Shown piece by piece: positions 25,828-35,695 of a stretch of 64,000 nt of DNA. The stretch comes from Chitinophagaceae bacterium (GTDB taxonomy: Bacteria > Bacteroidota > Bacteroidia > Chitinophagales > UBA10324), in NCBI GenBank assembly GCA_016704325.1, contig JADJAG010000008.1:868001-932000 (forward strand), given 5' to 3'. How positions within the stretch are numbered: position 1 is the stretch's first letter; each line of letters begins with the position of its first letter. The position numbers and the translations under genes were made by a program. The notes under the pieces are model-generated. The model saw only the letters and a list, made by a program, of their open reading frames with translations. It had not been told where the DNA came from and ran no database searches.

Positions 25828-28824
25828 CTACACTACGATATTGATCATTCTTCCTTTCACTACAATTACCTTTTTGGGAGTTTTACCATCATAATATTTC
25901 TGCAATGCTTCATTGCTGATTACTTCCCTTTCAATCTGTTCATTGGTGAGATCGAGTGCAAAGTTGAGTTTCACCCTCGTTTTTCCGTTTATGGCAACAG
26001 GATATTCAAATGCATTCTCCACCAACAATGATGCATCATATTCGGGGTAAACCGCTTTTACAATACTGGATGAATGCCCAAGCTGTTCCCATAAATACTC
26101 TGTAACAAAAGGTGCATACGGACTGAGGATAATCAGCAATGATTCCAATACTTCCTTCTTATGGCAGTTGAGTTGTGTCAGTTCATTCACGCAAATCATG
26201 AAGGCGCTGACTGAAGTATTAAATGATAAACGTTCTACATCTTCCGCTACTTTTTTAATGGCGCGGTACAATACTTTCCGTTCTTCCGGTGAAGGAGCTT
26301 CGTTGGTGACTAGCCATTGTCCCTCTTCATCATAAAACAGCTTCCACATTTTTTTCAGGAAACGGTATACGCCATCAATGCCTTTCGTATCCCAGGGTTT
26401 ATGCTGTTCGATGGGGCCGAGAAACATTTCATACATGCGGAAGGCATCGGCGCCGTATTCTCCAATTACCTCATCAGGATTGATGACGTTGTATTTGGAT
26501 TTGGACATTTTTTCAGGAACACTCTTTGTTATTACCTGATCTGAGCCATTGTTTTGTCGATAAAATTTATTTCTAAACCAATATCCTCCATCAGTTAAGA
26601 ATAAAGAATATTCCAAGTCTGAGCCAATTGGTGAAGCTAGATATGCCGATAAGTTGACAACATTATCCTGCACAAATTCAATTGGAACATTCTGCTCAAT
26701 AGAATTTGATTCTTCAACATTATCAAAATATTGCTCAATTTCTTCATTTGGTGTATAAAGAATCTTATTAATTCTAGTCAAGTTAACATACTTAGGATCA
26801 AGAAAATCCTCAGAATTTGGAATTTCAAATTTTCCAAACTTCGATGGAATACTGAGCGGTGGTTTTTTCTGATCCCTCCTATAATCGAAGCTAATTCCTG
26901 TAACAAATAGTTTTTGAGATACTCCTTGTATCTTCCCTTGATTCAACAACTTCTTCGCTGGTTCCTCAAATGGAATCAATCCAAGATCAAATAAAAACTT
27001 CGTCCAGAAACGGAAGTACAACAGGTGGCCGGTAGCATGTTCATCGCCTCCTAAATAAAAATCTATTTGCTGCCAGTAGTCAATCGCTTCTTTTGAAGCA
27101 AAAGCATGTTCATTTTTAGGGTCTTCAAACCGAAGGTAGTACCAGCAACTGCCGGCCCAACCGGGCATGGTGGTTAACTCATACTCATACTTACCTTTGT
27201 ATTTCCAATTGGAAGCGCGTGCAAGGGGAGGTTCACCATCTTCGGTAGGTAAATATTTATCTACTTCGGGAAGCAATACCGGAAGATCCTTTTCATCTAC
27301 CGTACGTGGAATACCTTCTTCATCATAGTAGATAGGAATCGGTTCGCCCCAATAACGCTGCCTTCCAAAAATGGCATCACGTAACCGGAAATTTATTTTG
27401 CCCGCTCCTATTTCTTTAGTTTCTATTTCTTTAATCGCTCTTCTGATTGCTTCCTTCACCGGTAATCCGTTCAGGAAATCAGAATTCACACAGATACCAT
27501 CCTTTGCTGCATAAGCCTCTTTGCTCAAGTCGCCACCGCTAATTACTTCTACAATCGGATGGTGCCCGAGTTGTTCTGTCAGTTCTTTTTCAAAAAATTG
27601 AGCAAATGCATAGTCGCGTGCATCATGTCCGGGAACAGCCATCACCGCTCCGGTGCCATAACCTGCCAGCACATAATCACCAATCCAAACCGGTAATTTT
27701 TTACCACTAAAAGGATGAATCACATAGGCTCCGGTAAATTGTCCGGTAATCTTTTTTACGTCTGCCATCCTATCTCTTTCGCTGCGATTGGTTGCATAAG
27801 TAACGTAGTCACTCACTGCATTTCTGTAATCAGCTGTTGTGATCTGAGCTACCAATTCATGCTCAGGAGCCAGGGTAATAAAGGAGACACCGAAAATGGT
27901 ATCAGGACGCGTGGTAAATACTTCAATGGTGTGCGTAGTATTGTCTTCTTTCACCACTTTAAATTGCACACTGCACCCTTCACTTTTTCCAATCCAGTTT
28001 CTTTGTGATTCTTTTATCGATTCACTCCAGTCAATCTCTTCCAATCCTTTCAATAAGCGATCCGCATAAGCTGTGATGCGCAGGCTCCATTGTTTCATTA
28101 ACTTTCTTTCTACCGGATAACCTCCTCTTTCACTCACGCCGTCCTTCACTTCATCATTAGCAAGCACCGTACCGAGTGCCGGACACCAGTTTACCCAGGA
28201 ATCGGCGATGTAAGCCAGCCTGAAATGTAACAGGATGGTGGATTGTTCTTTCTCCGTATAATTTTTCCATTGATCTGCGGAGAAAGGTTGCTGTGTATCC
28301 TCTAATGTCAACCCTTCAGTGCCGTTCTTTTCAAAATGGCTGATGAGGGTTTCAATGGCTTCCGCGCGGTCTGCTTTCACATTATACCAGGAATGAAAAA
28401 GCCGGATAAAAATCCATTGTGTCCATTTATAGAATTTCGGATCGCTGGTACGCACTTCTCTATCCCAATCGAAAGAGAAACCAAGTTTATCCATCTGCCC
28501 GCGAAAAGTATTGATATTCTTTTCTGTGGTGATGGCCGGATGCTGTCCTGTTTGAATAGCATATTGCTCAGCAGGTAATCCAAAAGAATCATATCCCATC
28601 GGGTGCAATACATTAAAGCCCTTCAGCCTTTTGTACCGGGCAATGATATCAGAACCGATATATCCCAATGGATGCCCAACATGTAATCCGGCACCGGAAG
28701 GATATGGAAACATATCGAGCACATAATATTTAGGCCTGGCATGATCAAGTTTGGCCTGAAACACTCGTTGTTTTGCCCATATTTCCCTGGCCCGTTCTTC
28801 AATCGCTCTGAAATTAAATTCCAT
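25828..28824 (-). CDS. leuS: Leucine-tRNA ligase with an enlarged insertion before KMSKS
   Basis: A 998-residue class I synthetase. YPSGAGLHVGHPLGYIGSD (HIGH motif, ~41-60), the editing domain (FTTRPDTIFGVSF, VPGHDARDYAFA), LTTMPGWAGSCWYYLR and EKMSKSKYNV (~773) are intact. Between NQGKIQGVS (~640) and KMSKS lie about 130 residues. From memory, relatives in this phylum carry about 70 here. The DNA of that part (26520-26900) is more AT-rich than its flanks. The terminal ~40 residues are the usual C-terminal domain. Its upstream region is occupied by the inserted repeat element at 28887. Confidence 0.95.
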   Translation of the reverse strand: MEFNFRAIEERAREIWAKQRVFQAKLDHARPKYYVLDMFPYPSGAGLHVGHPLGYIGSDIIARYKRLKGFNVLHPMGYDSFGLPAEQYAIQTGQHPAITTEKNINTFRGQMDKLGFSFDWDREVRTSDPKFYKWTQWIFIRLFHSWYNVKADRAEAIETLISHFEKNGTEGLTLEDTQQPFSADQWKNYTEKEQSTILLHFRLAYIADSWVNWCPALGTVLANDEVKDGVSERGGYPVERKLMKQWSLRITAYADRLLKGLEEIDWSESIKESQRNWIGKSEGCSVQFKVVKEDNTTHTIEVFTTRPDTIFGVSFITLAPEHELVAQITTADYRNAVSDYVTYATNRSERDRMADVKKITGQFTGAYVIHPFSGKKLPVWIGDYVLAGYGTGAVMAVPGHDARDYAFAQFFEKELTEQLGHHPIVEVISGGDLSKEAYAAKDGICVNSDFLNGLPVKEAIRRAIKEIETKEIGAGKINFRLRDAIFGRQRYWGEPIPIYYDEEGIPRTVDEKDLPVLLPEVDKYLPTEDGEPPLARASNWKYKGKYEYELTTMPGWAGSCWYYLRFEDPKNEHAFASKEAIDYWQQIDFYLGGDEHATGHLLYFRFWTKFLFDLGLIPFEEPAKKLLNQGKIQGVSQKLFVTGISFDYRRDQKKPPLSIPSKFGKFEIPNSEDFLDPKYVNLTRINKILYTPNEEIEQYFDNVEESNSIEQNVPIEFVQDNVVNLSAYLASPIGSDLEYSLFLTDGGYWFRNKFYRQNNGSDQVITKSVPEKMSKSKYNVINPDEVIGEYGADAFRMYEMFLGPIEQHKPWDTKGIDGVYRFLKKMWKLFYDEEGQWLVTNEAPSPEERKVLYRAIKKVAEDVERLSFNTSVSAFMICVNELTQLNCHKKEVLESLLIILSPYAPFVTEYLWEQLGHSSSIVKAVYPEYDASLLVENAFEYPVAINGKTRVKLNFALDLTNEQIEREVISNEALQKYYDGKTPKKVIVVKGRMINIVV

Positions 28825-28886
28825 ATCTGTACAGCTAAAAAGGTTTTGGCAAAACTAATGACTTTTACCACGATGCATGGATTGCT

Positions 28887-30035
28887 TTTGTATTGGGTGT
28901 ATGACAAATTGCTTTTCTTAGCGATAAAATAATACAAGCGCCGAGACGCCAAAACGCCAAAAAAACGTAGCATATTGATCCTTTGTGATTTTCTTCGCGA
29001 CTTCGCGTCTTGGCGCTAAAAAAGCAAGACGCTAAGGTAAACGCTACAGCATTAAGTGCAATTTGTCATACACCCCTTACCAGCACTCCAACAGGAGGAT
29101 TGCATTTCTCAGCAATAAAATGATACAAGCGCGAAGACGCCAAGACGCCAAAAAAACGTAGCATATTGATCTTTTGTGATTTTCTTCGCGACTTCGCGTC
29201 TTGGCGCTAAAAAAGCAAGGCGCTAAGGTAAACGCTACAGCATTAAGTGCAATTTGTCATACACCCCTTACCCGCACTCCAACAGGAGGATTGCATTTCT
29301 CAGCGATAAAATAATACAAGCGCGAAGACGCCAGGACGCCAAAAAACGTAGCATATTGATCCTTTGTGATTTTCTTCGCGACTTCGCGTCTTGGCGCTAA
29401 AAAGCAAGGCGCTAAGGTAACCGCTACAGCATTAAGTGCAATTTGTCATACACCCCTTACCAGCACTCCAACAGGAGGATTGCATTTCTCAGCAATAAAA
29501 TGATACAAGCGCGAAGACGCCAAGACGCCAAAAAAACGTAGCATATTGATCCTTTGTGATTTTCTTCGCGACTTCGCGTCTTGGCGCTAAAAAAGCAAGG
29601 CGCTAAGGTAAACGCTACAGCATTAAGTGCAATTTGTCATGCACCCCTTACCCGCACTCCAACAGGAGGATTGCATTTCTCAGCGATAAAATAATACAAG
29701 CGCGAAGATGCCAAGACGCCAAAAAAACGTAGCATATTGATCTTTTGTGATTTTCTTCGCGACTTCGCGTCTTGGCGCTAAAAAGGCAAGGCGCTAAGGT
29801 AAACGCTACAGCATTAAGTGCAATTTGTCATACACCCCTTACCGCACTCCAACAGGAGGATTGCATTTCTCAGCGATAAAATAATACAAGCGCTAAGGCG
29901 CCAAGACGCCAAAAAAACGTAGCATATTGATCCTTTGTGATTTTCTTCGCGACTTCGCGTCTTGGCGCTAAAAAAGCAAGGCGCTAAGGTAAACGCTACA
30001 GCAATAAGTGCAATTTGTCATACACCCTTTGTATT
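28887..30035. mobile_element. MITE-like element with 18-bp terminal inverted repeats and 8-bp target duplication
   Basis: The left end is TTTGTATT (28887-28894) followed by GGGTGTATGACAAATTGC (28895-28912). The right end is GCAATTTGTCATACACCC (30010-30027), the perfect 18-bp reverse complement, followed directly by TTTGTATT (30028-30035). This is the layout of a transposed element with an 8-bp duplicated target. It holds no transposase or other gene, only six ~190-bp tandem units, so it is non-autonomous. It sits between the divergent starts of leuS (63 bases away) and ftsX (101 bases away). Several IS families (for example ISL3, IS66, IS256) make 8-bp duplications; I cannot assign one. Confidence 0.8.
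28921..30006. repeat. Six ~190-bp tandem repeats inside the MITE-like element
   Basis: Units begin at 28921, 29112, 29303, 29492, 29683 and 29873 (spacing 189-191). Each has GCGATAAAATAATACAAGCG, an 11-bp inverted pair CGCCAAGACGC / GCGTCTTGGCG about 45 bases apart, then GTGCAATTTGTCATACACCC (the right terminal repeat) and CAACAGGAGGATTGC. The units differ at few positions, so amplification is recent or homogenised. The right terminal repeat is present in every unit, whereas the left terminal form appears only at the outer edge. Confidence 0.92.
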
Positions 30036-30136
30036 GAAAATTTTTCACCAGACACCTTATTTGTTGATAACCATTTCAGGTGTAATGAAAACGCAAAATA
30101 ATCGTTGTTTAATTTCGCGAAATTATACTTGAAGTA

Positions 30137-31006
30137 ATGGCAGAAAAAAGAACAACAGCAAGACGATTCAAACCCAATTACATATACAGCATCATCAGCA
30201 CATCACTGGTGTTGTTTATGATCGGGCTTTTGGCCCTGCTTTTCATACATGGCAACAAACTCGGCAATCAATTTAAGGAGAATATTGAGTTTACCGTGAT
30301 CATGAAGGATAATGCATCGGAAAAATCCATCCTGGCGCTTCAGAAAAAGCTGATGCAGGAACCCTGGGTAAAAAGTTCGAAGTATGTTTCGAAAGAAGAT
30401 GCTGCCAGGATATTTACACAGGATAACCAGGAAGATTTTAAGGACTTGCTCGATTACAACCCGCTTTTTGCCTCTATTAACCTAAAATTAAATGCTGGTT
30501 ATACCAGCAAAGACAGCATTGATGCGATTGAAATGCGCGTAATGAAATATAGCGAAGTGGGTGAATTCTATTACGAACGGCAACTGGTGGAAATGCTGAA
30601 TGATAACCTGCGTAAAGTCAGTTGGGTATTGATCGGCATCAGCCTGGTTTTGGTATTGCTGGCCATCGGACTGATAGACAGCACCATTCGTCTATCTATG
30701 TACTCCAACCGTTTCCTGATCCGCAGCATGCAACTGGTAGGTGCTACCCGTAATTTTGTCACCTGGCCCTTTGCCCGGCGCAGCCTGCAAAATGGGTTGA
30801 TCGCCTCAGGTATCTCTATTTTAGCATTGATGACCACATTGAATTTCGCAATCAGCCAGTTACCGGAACTGATGGCCTTGCAGGATGTAGCCATGCTTAT
30901 TACCGTTTTTTCGGGCGTGATGGTGCTTGGTTTACTCTTTTCTTACCTTAGCACCCACTTCGCAGTAAATAAATACCTGCGAATGAAACTGGATGAGTTG
31001 TATTAA
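30137..31006 (+). CDS. ftsX: Cell-division ABC transporter-like permease FtsX
   Basis: A 289-residue inner-membrane protein. Membrane helices lie at ~20-42, ~160-185, ~212-235 and ~255-278. Between the first two is the large extracytoplasmic domain (~45-155, with KENIEFTVIMKDNAS and EPWVKSSKYVSKEDAA), as in FtsX. With the ATPase FtsE, which is not in the window, it regulates peptidoglycan hydrolases at the septum. The start MAEKRTTARRFKPNYIYSI is standard. A weak -7 element (TATACTTG) lies just upstream, between the inserted element and the gene. Confidence 0.9.
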   Translation: MAEKRTTARRFKPNYIYSIISTSLVLFMIGLLALLFIHGNKLGNQFKENIEFTVIMKDNASEKSILALQKKLMQEPWVKSSKYVSKEDAARIFTQDNQEDFKDLLDYNPLFASINLKLNAGYTSKDSIDAIEMRVMKYSEVGEFYYERQLVEMLNDNLRKVSWVLIGISLVLVLLAIGLIDSTIRLSMYSNRFLIRSMQLVGATRNFVTWPFARRSLQNGLIASGISILALMTTLNFAISQLPELMALQDVAMLITVFSGVMVLGLLFSYLSTHFAVNKYLRMKLDELY

Positions 31007-31151
31007 GCCTGTCCGGAAAATTCCGTTTAACTTTGCACACCTTTGTAACGTTTACAAACTTTAAGTTACTAAGTCGTATAGAAACCGGCGGTTAGCAGCA
31101 GTTTCTGCCGGCAAACATTACGAAACAGAACATTTAGAAATCTATCATCAA

Positions 31152-31442
31152 ATGGCCAAACAAAAAACCACCACTGTCGAAAAGCAGGGAACTTTAAAAC
31201 AAACACCTACTACTCCTTCACAACCTTTTATTTTCACAAGGGGTAATTACCTCGTGATGGGTGCAGGCATGTTACTTCTCGCCATAGGTTTTATATTGAT
31301 GATGGGCGGAGCTCAAAAGCCCACAGAATGGGATCCTGCAGTGATTTACGGATTTACCAGGATCACCTTATCTACCATGTTTGTATTGCTGGGATTTGGT
31401 GTGGTATTATTGTCCATTTTCTGGAAACCGGGAAAAAGTTAG
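31152..31442 (+). CDS. DUF3098 membrane protein
   Basis: A 96-residue protein with two membrane helices (~33-50 and ~65-88) and a Thr/Lys-rich cytoplasmic N-terminus. FTRGNYLVMGAGMLLLAIGF and EWDPAVIYGFTRITLS are typical of DUF3098. This Bacteroidota family normally follows ftsX, as it does here, and probably belongs to the same cell-envelope operon. Function unknown. It ends 59 bases before the end of the convergent adhesin gene. Confidence 0.85.
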   Translation: MAKQKTTTVEKQGTLKQTPTTPSQPFIFTRGNYLVMGAGMLLLAIGFILMMGGAQKPTEWDPAVIYGFTRITLSTMFVLLGFGVVLLSIFWKPGKS

Positions 31443-31501
31443 GCAACCAGAAATATTCTGTTTTTATACAACGCGCTTTTGGATGTGGTTCAAGGCGAAT
31501 A

Positions 31502-34500
31502 TTATTGAATAACCACTTTTTCCATTTTTAAGAATCCATATTGTGCCAGTGAGCAGGCTATAAAGTATACGCCTTCCGGCAGCTGTTGAAGGTCGAGAGT
31601 GACCGGATTGGTTCCTGCTTTTAACGGGTGGTTGTTTGACAATGCTAACTTCCCGAATACATCCATTACCTGAATGAAGGCTGTTCCGTTTTCCATGGTA
31701 CTGATTTCAAAGTTCAGCTTCCCGGTAGTTGGGTTAGGATACGGGCGACTCATTAACGGAGCCTGCAGCATATTCTCCACGATCACCACCTTTGAAAAAG
31801 CAAAGGTTCCATCCGTATTCACTTGCCGGAGGCGATAATAATTCAAGCCATGAAAAGGTGAGTCATCCAGGAAATCATAGTGATGCTGTTCCAGTGTATA
31901 TTCTAATCCTGATTGCTTATTTATTTCTTCAAACAAATTTCCATCAGCTGACTTCTCCAAAGAAAAATAGTCGTTGTTAAATTCCGATGCTGTTGTCCAT
32001 TCCACTTGGTTCCCTTTATCAGTAGCCCGTGCCGAAAATGCGATTAATGTTACCGGAAGAAATTCTACCGACTGTGCCGTAGCGAATTCCGAAAACCCAG
32101 TGAGCCCGGTACGTGAAACCTGGCTGATGGTAGAGGTTACACAGGTACCATCCAGTAACCATCCGGTTCCTAAAGTGGGGTATTTCATCACGGTCCAACT
32201 GCTGGCACCTCCACTATTTGAATAAGTTCCGGGCGTATTGTAAAGTGTGGCAGTATATACACCTGTACTCACTGATGGAGTAGAAGCAATAGTCCATGAG
32301 CCATTATCCAGTGCTTCGAGATTATAAGTAATGCCGCAATCAAGAAGTCCCAATGCAGCCGGTACCAAACTAAATGGGCGGAAGCGCGCGAGCAGTTCAG
32401 TGGCGGTATTAGCAGCGGTAAAATCAATATTCGCAAGCTGGTATCCTTTGCCTGAAAGAAAATGGCCTACCGGGAAATCATAAGATCCGGTAACCGTTGT
32501 TGCCCGCCTCAAATCTCCATCCACATAACTGTTAATATTACCAGCATTGACTGCTGCAGGTGTTGAGTTGGTAACGTTTACTTCATTTAGCAAGGTTTCA
32601 ATTCGGCCGCTTGTTAATGTTAGGCTTCCTGATATCGTCATTGAGTTTCCCGTTAGCACAATTGCGGCAGGAACACCCTGGTTAATGAAAACATCATTTA
32701 ATGTGAGCGATCCCCCGGGCGAATACAACTGGTCTGCTATTCCATTAAATTCAATGGTTGAGCCACTGACTCCGGTAAATGTAGTGGTGCCGGCTGCGTT
32801 CAGGAAGTTGCCTGCCAGTTTCAGGTATTGACCGTTCACATTAAAAATGCCGGTGTTGTTTTGTAATGTAAAATCTCCGGCAATCTCCATCCCTGCATTC
32901 AGAATCACCGTGCCTGCACTTTTGCTGATCAACACATTGCCAAACTTATCCGCACCAACCAGCGAACCATAGATATTTTGCGTGCCGGTTCCGATAAATG
33001 CTATTGTTGAAGTGGGGTCGGCAATAATGCTACCGTAATTGTAGAAATTGCCACATACATTCAATACTGCACCTGCTGCCAGTGTAAGCGTTGCGCCCTG
33101 GTTAATCGTGATATCCCTGCTTTCATAAGTTCCTGAAATCAAAACAGGTTGATTACTTGCAGCAGGAGAAACAACTGCATCGATGCTGCATGTTGGCGTA
33201 GCACAACCTCCCCAGTTTCCGGAAACGGTCCAGGTTGTATTTGAGCCTCCTGACCAAATAACCTGGGTAGGAGTTGTATAGCTTACCGGTGCAACGGGAT
33301 CGATATTAATACTAAAACCGGAAGTGCTGTTAGAATAATTACTTACCACTAGCTGGTACTTATCGCCATTCGCAACCGTAATCCTTTTCTCATAGGCAGC
33401 ATCGAATCCCGGATAAGCCGGTGGTGCTGTACTTGCAGTGGCTCCATATACTCCCGTTACACCAAGGTTGTTATAGTTGCAGCGTAATGGATTAACCGTG
33501 CCGGCAGCAATTTCTGCACAGGTTGTAGACCCTGAACCGGCTGTTTTCCAAATTGCAAAATCATAATCAGTACTTGCGGTTCCGGTTCCTGACCAATCGT
33601 TTGGAACAATATCAAACTCCAAGAATCCGGCTGCATTAATCACAATTTCGTACCAGGCAGAACCGCGCTCTCCTGCAGCCAGACAGTTTCCACCGGTAGC
33701 ACCAAAGTCACAAATATTTCCATAAGCAGCAAAGCCCGGATTGCCCACTGCAATTACCTGGTTGCATACTGGATTGGTGGAGGCACATTCCTGTCCTGCC
33801 GCCGGCACCACAGGCAGAGAAGCATCACTTACCTGTATATCGAAAGATCCGGTGGTACTTCCTGTACCGTCTACCACAATAAAATAAGTATCGCCTGCAA
33901 TTAGTCCGCTATTAATGATCAATTCAGAATTGCTATAAGCAGAAGTTCCACAAGAAGGCGCATTATTGTTGCACCAGGCTGCAATGGTGGTAAGAGATGA
34001 ACAACTGCCCTTGTATAAACCAATCTGTGTATCGGTTAGGGTGCCTGAAATAGTTCGTATCCTCAATGCGCCCGATGCCGGACAGACCACACTATACCAC
34101 ACCGTATTGGACGTAGTATTGTTCCAGCAGGATGGCATTGCAGGTTCTCCGGTAGCTGTTGCGCAGGAATTATCACCGGCTGAATTCACTCCCAATGTCA
34201 GTGCCGTTGCAAAACAAGGCTGATCATTCGAACCACTTACCGGCACCGGTTCACTTATATAAAGGTTAGAATAAGCATTGTAAGCAGGCGCAGCATACGA
34301 ATCAAGCAACAGATAGTACGTATGCCCTGCAACCACATCCACGCACATCGACTTATTTCCTGTTGCACTTTGAACGTAGGAAACACACGTGCCGGCAACT
34401 CCACTGCATACATTTGCAATCGGGCAACCATCATACAACATCAGTCCGGTGTAAGAACCGTTAGATGCTAAGGCAATCGTAACTTGTCCGGAAACGGTGG

Positions 34501-35278
34501 GTGTAAACTCCCATACTTTATCCTGGCCTGTATAATAATTAGTGCTGCCGCAGACAATAGCATTCGCACCGGTCACATCATTTCCCGCAGCCTGTGTTGT
34601 ACCTGCACCGGAATTATAAGGTAATGCGCTGATGCTGGTAACACCGGTACCCAATACAGCAGTGCAGGAAGCGCCTACCACACTGCTTACCAGCGAAATA
34701 TTATCAATTGCTGCGGGAGGCTGTGTCCCTGCATTCAGGTCGTTGATCCAACTGAAGACTAATCGTTGCGTAGTTCCTGCAACACCGCAGATGGTGATGG
34801 TGGAAGTAGTCCAGTTTGGTGTAAGGTTATGGGCACTACCTATTTGTCCGGTTAACAATTCAACGCCGGCAGCCGGTGTAGTGGTAACAGGAACAAGGTA
34901 GACCTTCATAAAATCAACGTTGGATTCACCTTCCCCCTTCCAACTGAACGTGAGTGTCGCTAAATCTTCTCCGGCAGGGAATGTTACATCCCGGTAAAAA
35001 TGCGTTACTGATGCCAGGTAAATATTATACGTATATCCTGTACCATTCTTGCTCACCCAAGCACAGCGCGCTCCGGTGTAGCCGGTAGCTCCTGTTCCTA
35101 CATACCACCTGTTGATCTGAGTACCATTTGCTTCCACCCAGCCATTGGCAGCAAAATCTGTCCCCATTTCAAAGCCACCATTACCGTTAGCGTTGATTAA
35201 AGTAGTGGATTGCCCATAGGCAGATTCCGTAACATAGAGAAACATACTGCATAACAATGCCTTGTAAAAAATTCCCAT
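31502..35278 (-). CDS. Giant T9SS-secreted adhesin-like protein
   Basis: A 1258-residue secreted protein. Signal peptide ~1-22. An N-terminal jelly-roll domain (~25-200) is followed by three Cys-rich pre-peptidase-type sandwich repeats (~205-345, ~350-485, ~495-660: YTGLMLYDGCPI, TQIGLYKGSCSSL, FDFAIWKTAG-like). Then comes a beta-helix-like stretch of short repeats (~680-960: GSLTL, ITINQGATLTL, IEFNG). A linker EFLPVTLIAFSARATDKGNQ and a fibronectin-like segment lead to a type A sorting domain (RPYPNPTTGKLNFEIS ... KMEKVVIQ). It should be exported by T9SS and act at the cell surface. It follows the small gene at 35318 by 39 bases, so both are probably one operon. Confidence 0.85.
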   Translation of the reverse strand: MGIFYKALLCSMFLYVTESAYGQSTTLINANGNGGFEMGTDFAANGWVEANGTQINRWYVGTGATGYTGARCAWVSKNGTGYTYNIYLASVTHFYRDVTFPAGEDLATLTFSWKGEGESNVDFMKVYLVPVTTTPAAGVELLTGQIGSAHNLTPNWTTSTITICGVAGTTQRLVFSWINDLNAGTQPPAAIDNISLVSSVVGASCTAVLGTGVTSISALPYNSGAGTTQAAGNDVTGANAIVCGSTNYYTGQDKVWEFTPTVSGQVTIALASNGSYTGLMLYDGCPIANVCSGVAGTCVSYVQSATGNKSMCVDVVAGHTYYLLLDSYAAPAYNAYSNLYISEPVPVSGSNDQPCFATALTLGVNSAGDNSCATATGEPAMPSCWNNTTSNTVWYSVVCPASGALRIRTISGTLTDTQIGLYKGSCSSLTTIAAWCNNNAPSCGTSAYSNSELIINSGLIAGDTYFIVVDGTGSTTGSFDIQVSDASLPVVPAAGQECASTNPVCNQVIAVGNPGFAAYGNICDFGATGGNCLAAGERGSAWYEIVINAAGFLEFDIVPNDWSGTGTASTDYDFAIWKTAGSGSTTCAEIAAGTVNPLRCNYNNLGVTGVYGATASTAPPAYPGFDAAYEKRITVANGDKYQLVVSNYSNSTSGFSINIDPVAPVSYTTPTQVIWSGGSNTTWTVSGNWGGCATPTCSIDAVVSPAASNQPVLISGTYESRDITINQGATLTLAAGAVLNVCGNFYNYGSIIADPTSTIAFIGTGTQNIYGSLVGADKFGNVLISKSAGTVILNAGMEIAGDFTLQNNTGIFNVNGQYLKLAGNFLNAAGTTTFTGVSGSTIEFNGIADQLYSPGGSLTLNDVFINQGVPAAIVLTGNSMTISGSLTLTSGRIETLLNEVNVTNSTPAAVNAGNINSYVDGDLRRATTVTGSYDFPVGHFLSGKGYQLANIDFTAANTATELLARFRPFSLVPAALGLLDCGITYNLEALDNGSWTIASTPSVSTGVYTATLYNTPGTYSNSGGASSWTVMKYPTLGTGWLLDGTCVTSTISQVSRTGLTGFSEFATAQSVEFLPVTLIAFSARATDKGNQVEWTTASEFNNDYFSLEKSADGNLFEEINKQSGLEYTLEQHHYDFLDDSPFHGLNYYRLRQVNTDGTFAFSKVVIVENMLQAPLMSRPYPNPTTGKLNFEISTMENGTAFIQVMDVFGKLALSNNHPLKAGTNPVTLDLQQLPEGVYFIACSLAQYGFLKMEKVVIQ

Positions 35279-35317
35279 TCAATAGTGTTTTAAGCAGATT
35301 GAATATCAGTTCATTCT

Positions 35318-35695
35318 TTAATCGCGATCAGGTATTTGTAAAACCGGTGATGTGCATTCCTGCTCCATCATATGGAACGTTGTGTTGTGCTTCGGATAGA
35401 TCTTAATTTTTTGATTGGCAAATGCAGACACCAGTTGAGACGGCTCGGCATACATATACGGATCAAACAACAACAACAAACAACGTTGTGCTTCACAATA
35501 TCCACTATAGCTGATGCCCGGAATTGATTTAACCGCCGGCAAAATGAATTCAATAGCAGTTTGGTCTTCCGCAGGTAAGCCGGCCACCAATTCCTTCCAA
35601 CCTTCTACAGATTGTGCCCGGGTGAATTGCACAAACAACAAAAAAAATATTACCGTTAATGAAATGCAAAACAGTTTTGTAATTAATCTGCTCAT
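35318..35695 (-). CDS. Small exported protein upstream of the adhesin
   Basis: A 125-residue protein with a clear signal peptide (cleavage near TRAQ, ~28). The mature part has two Cys in SYSGYCEAQRCLLLLFD, then an amphipathic helix and a strand IKIYPK, compatible with a small ferredoxin-like (HMA-like) fold; that is inference only. It is the first gene of an operon with the T9SS adhesin, so it may act in its export, folding or regulation. No family was recognised with confidence. Confidence 0.6.
   Translation of the reverse strand: MSRLITKLFCISLTVIFFLLFVQFTRAQSVEGWKELVAGLPAEDQTAIEFILPAVKSIPGISYSGYCEAQRCLLLLFDPYMYAEPSQLVSAFANQKIKIYPKHNTTFHMMEQECTSPVLQIPDRD

Noticed and set aside
28921..30006. 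Possible CRISPR array (regular repeats with palindromes)
   Set aside because: The sequence between the palindromes is conserved in every unit and the period is ~190 bp. CRISPR spacers would differ and be 30-40 bp. No cas genes are nearby.
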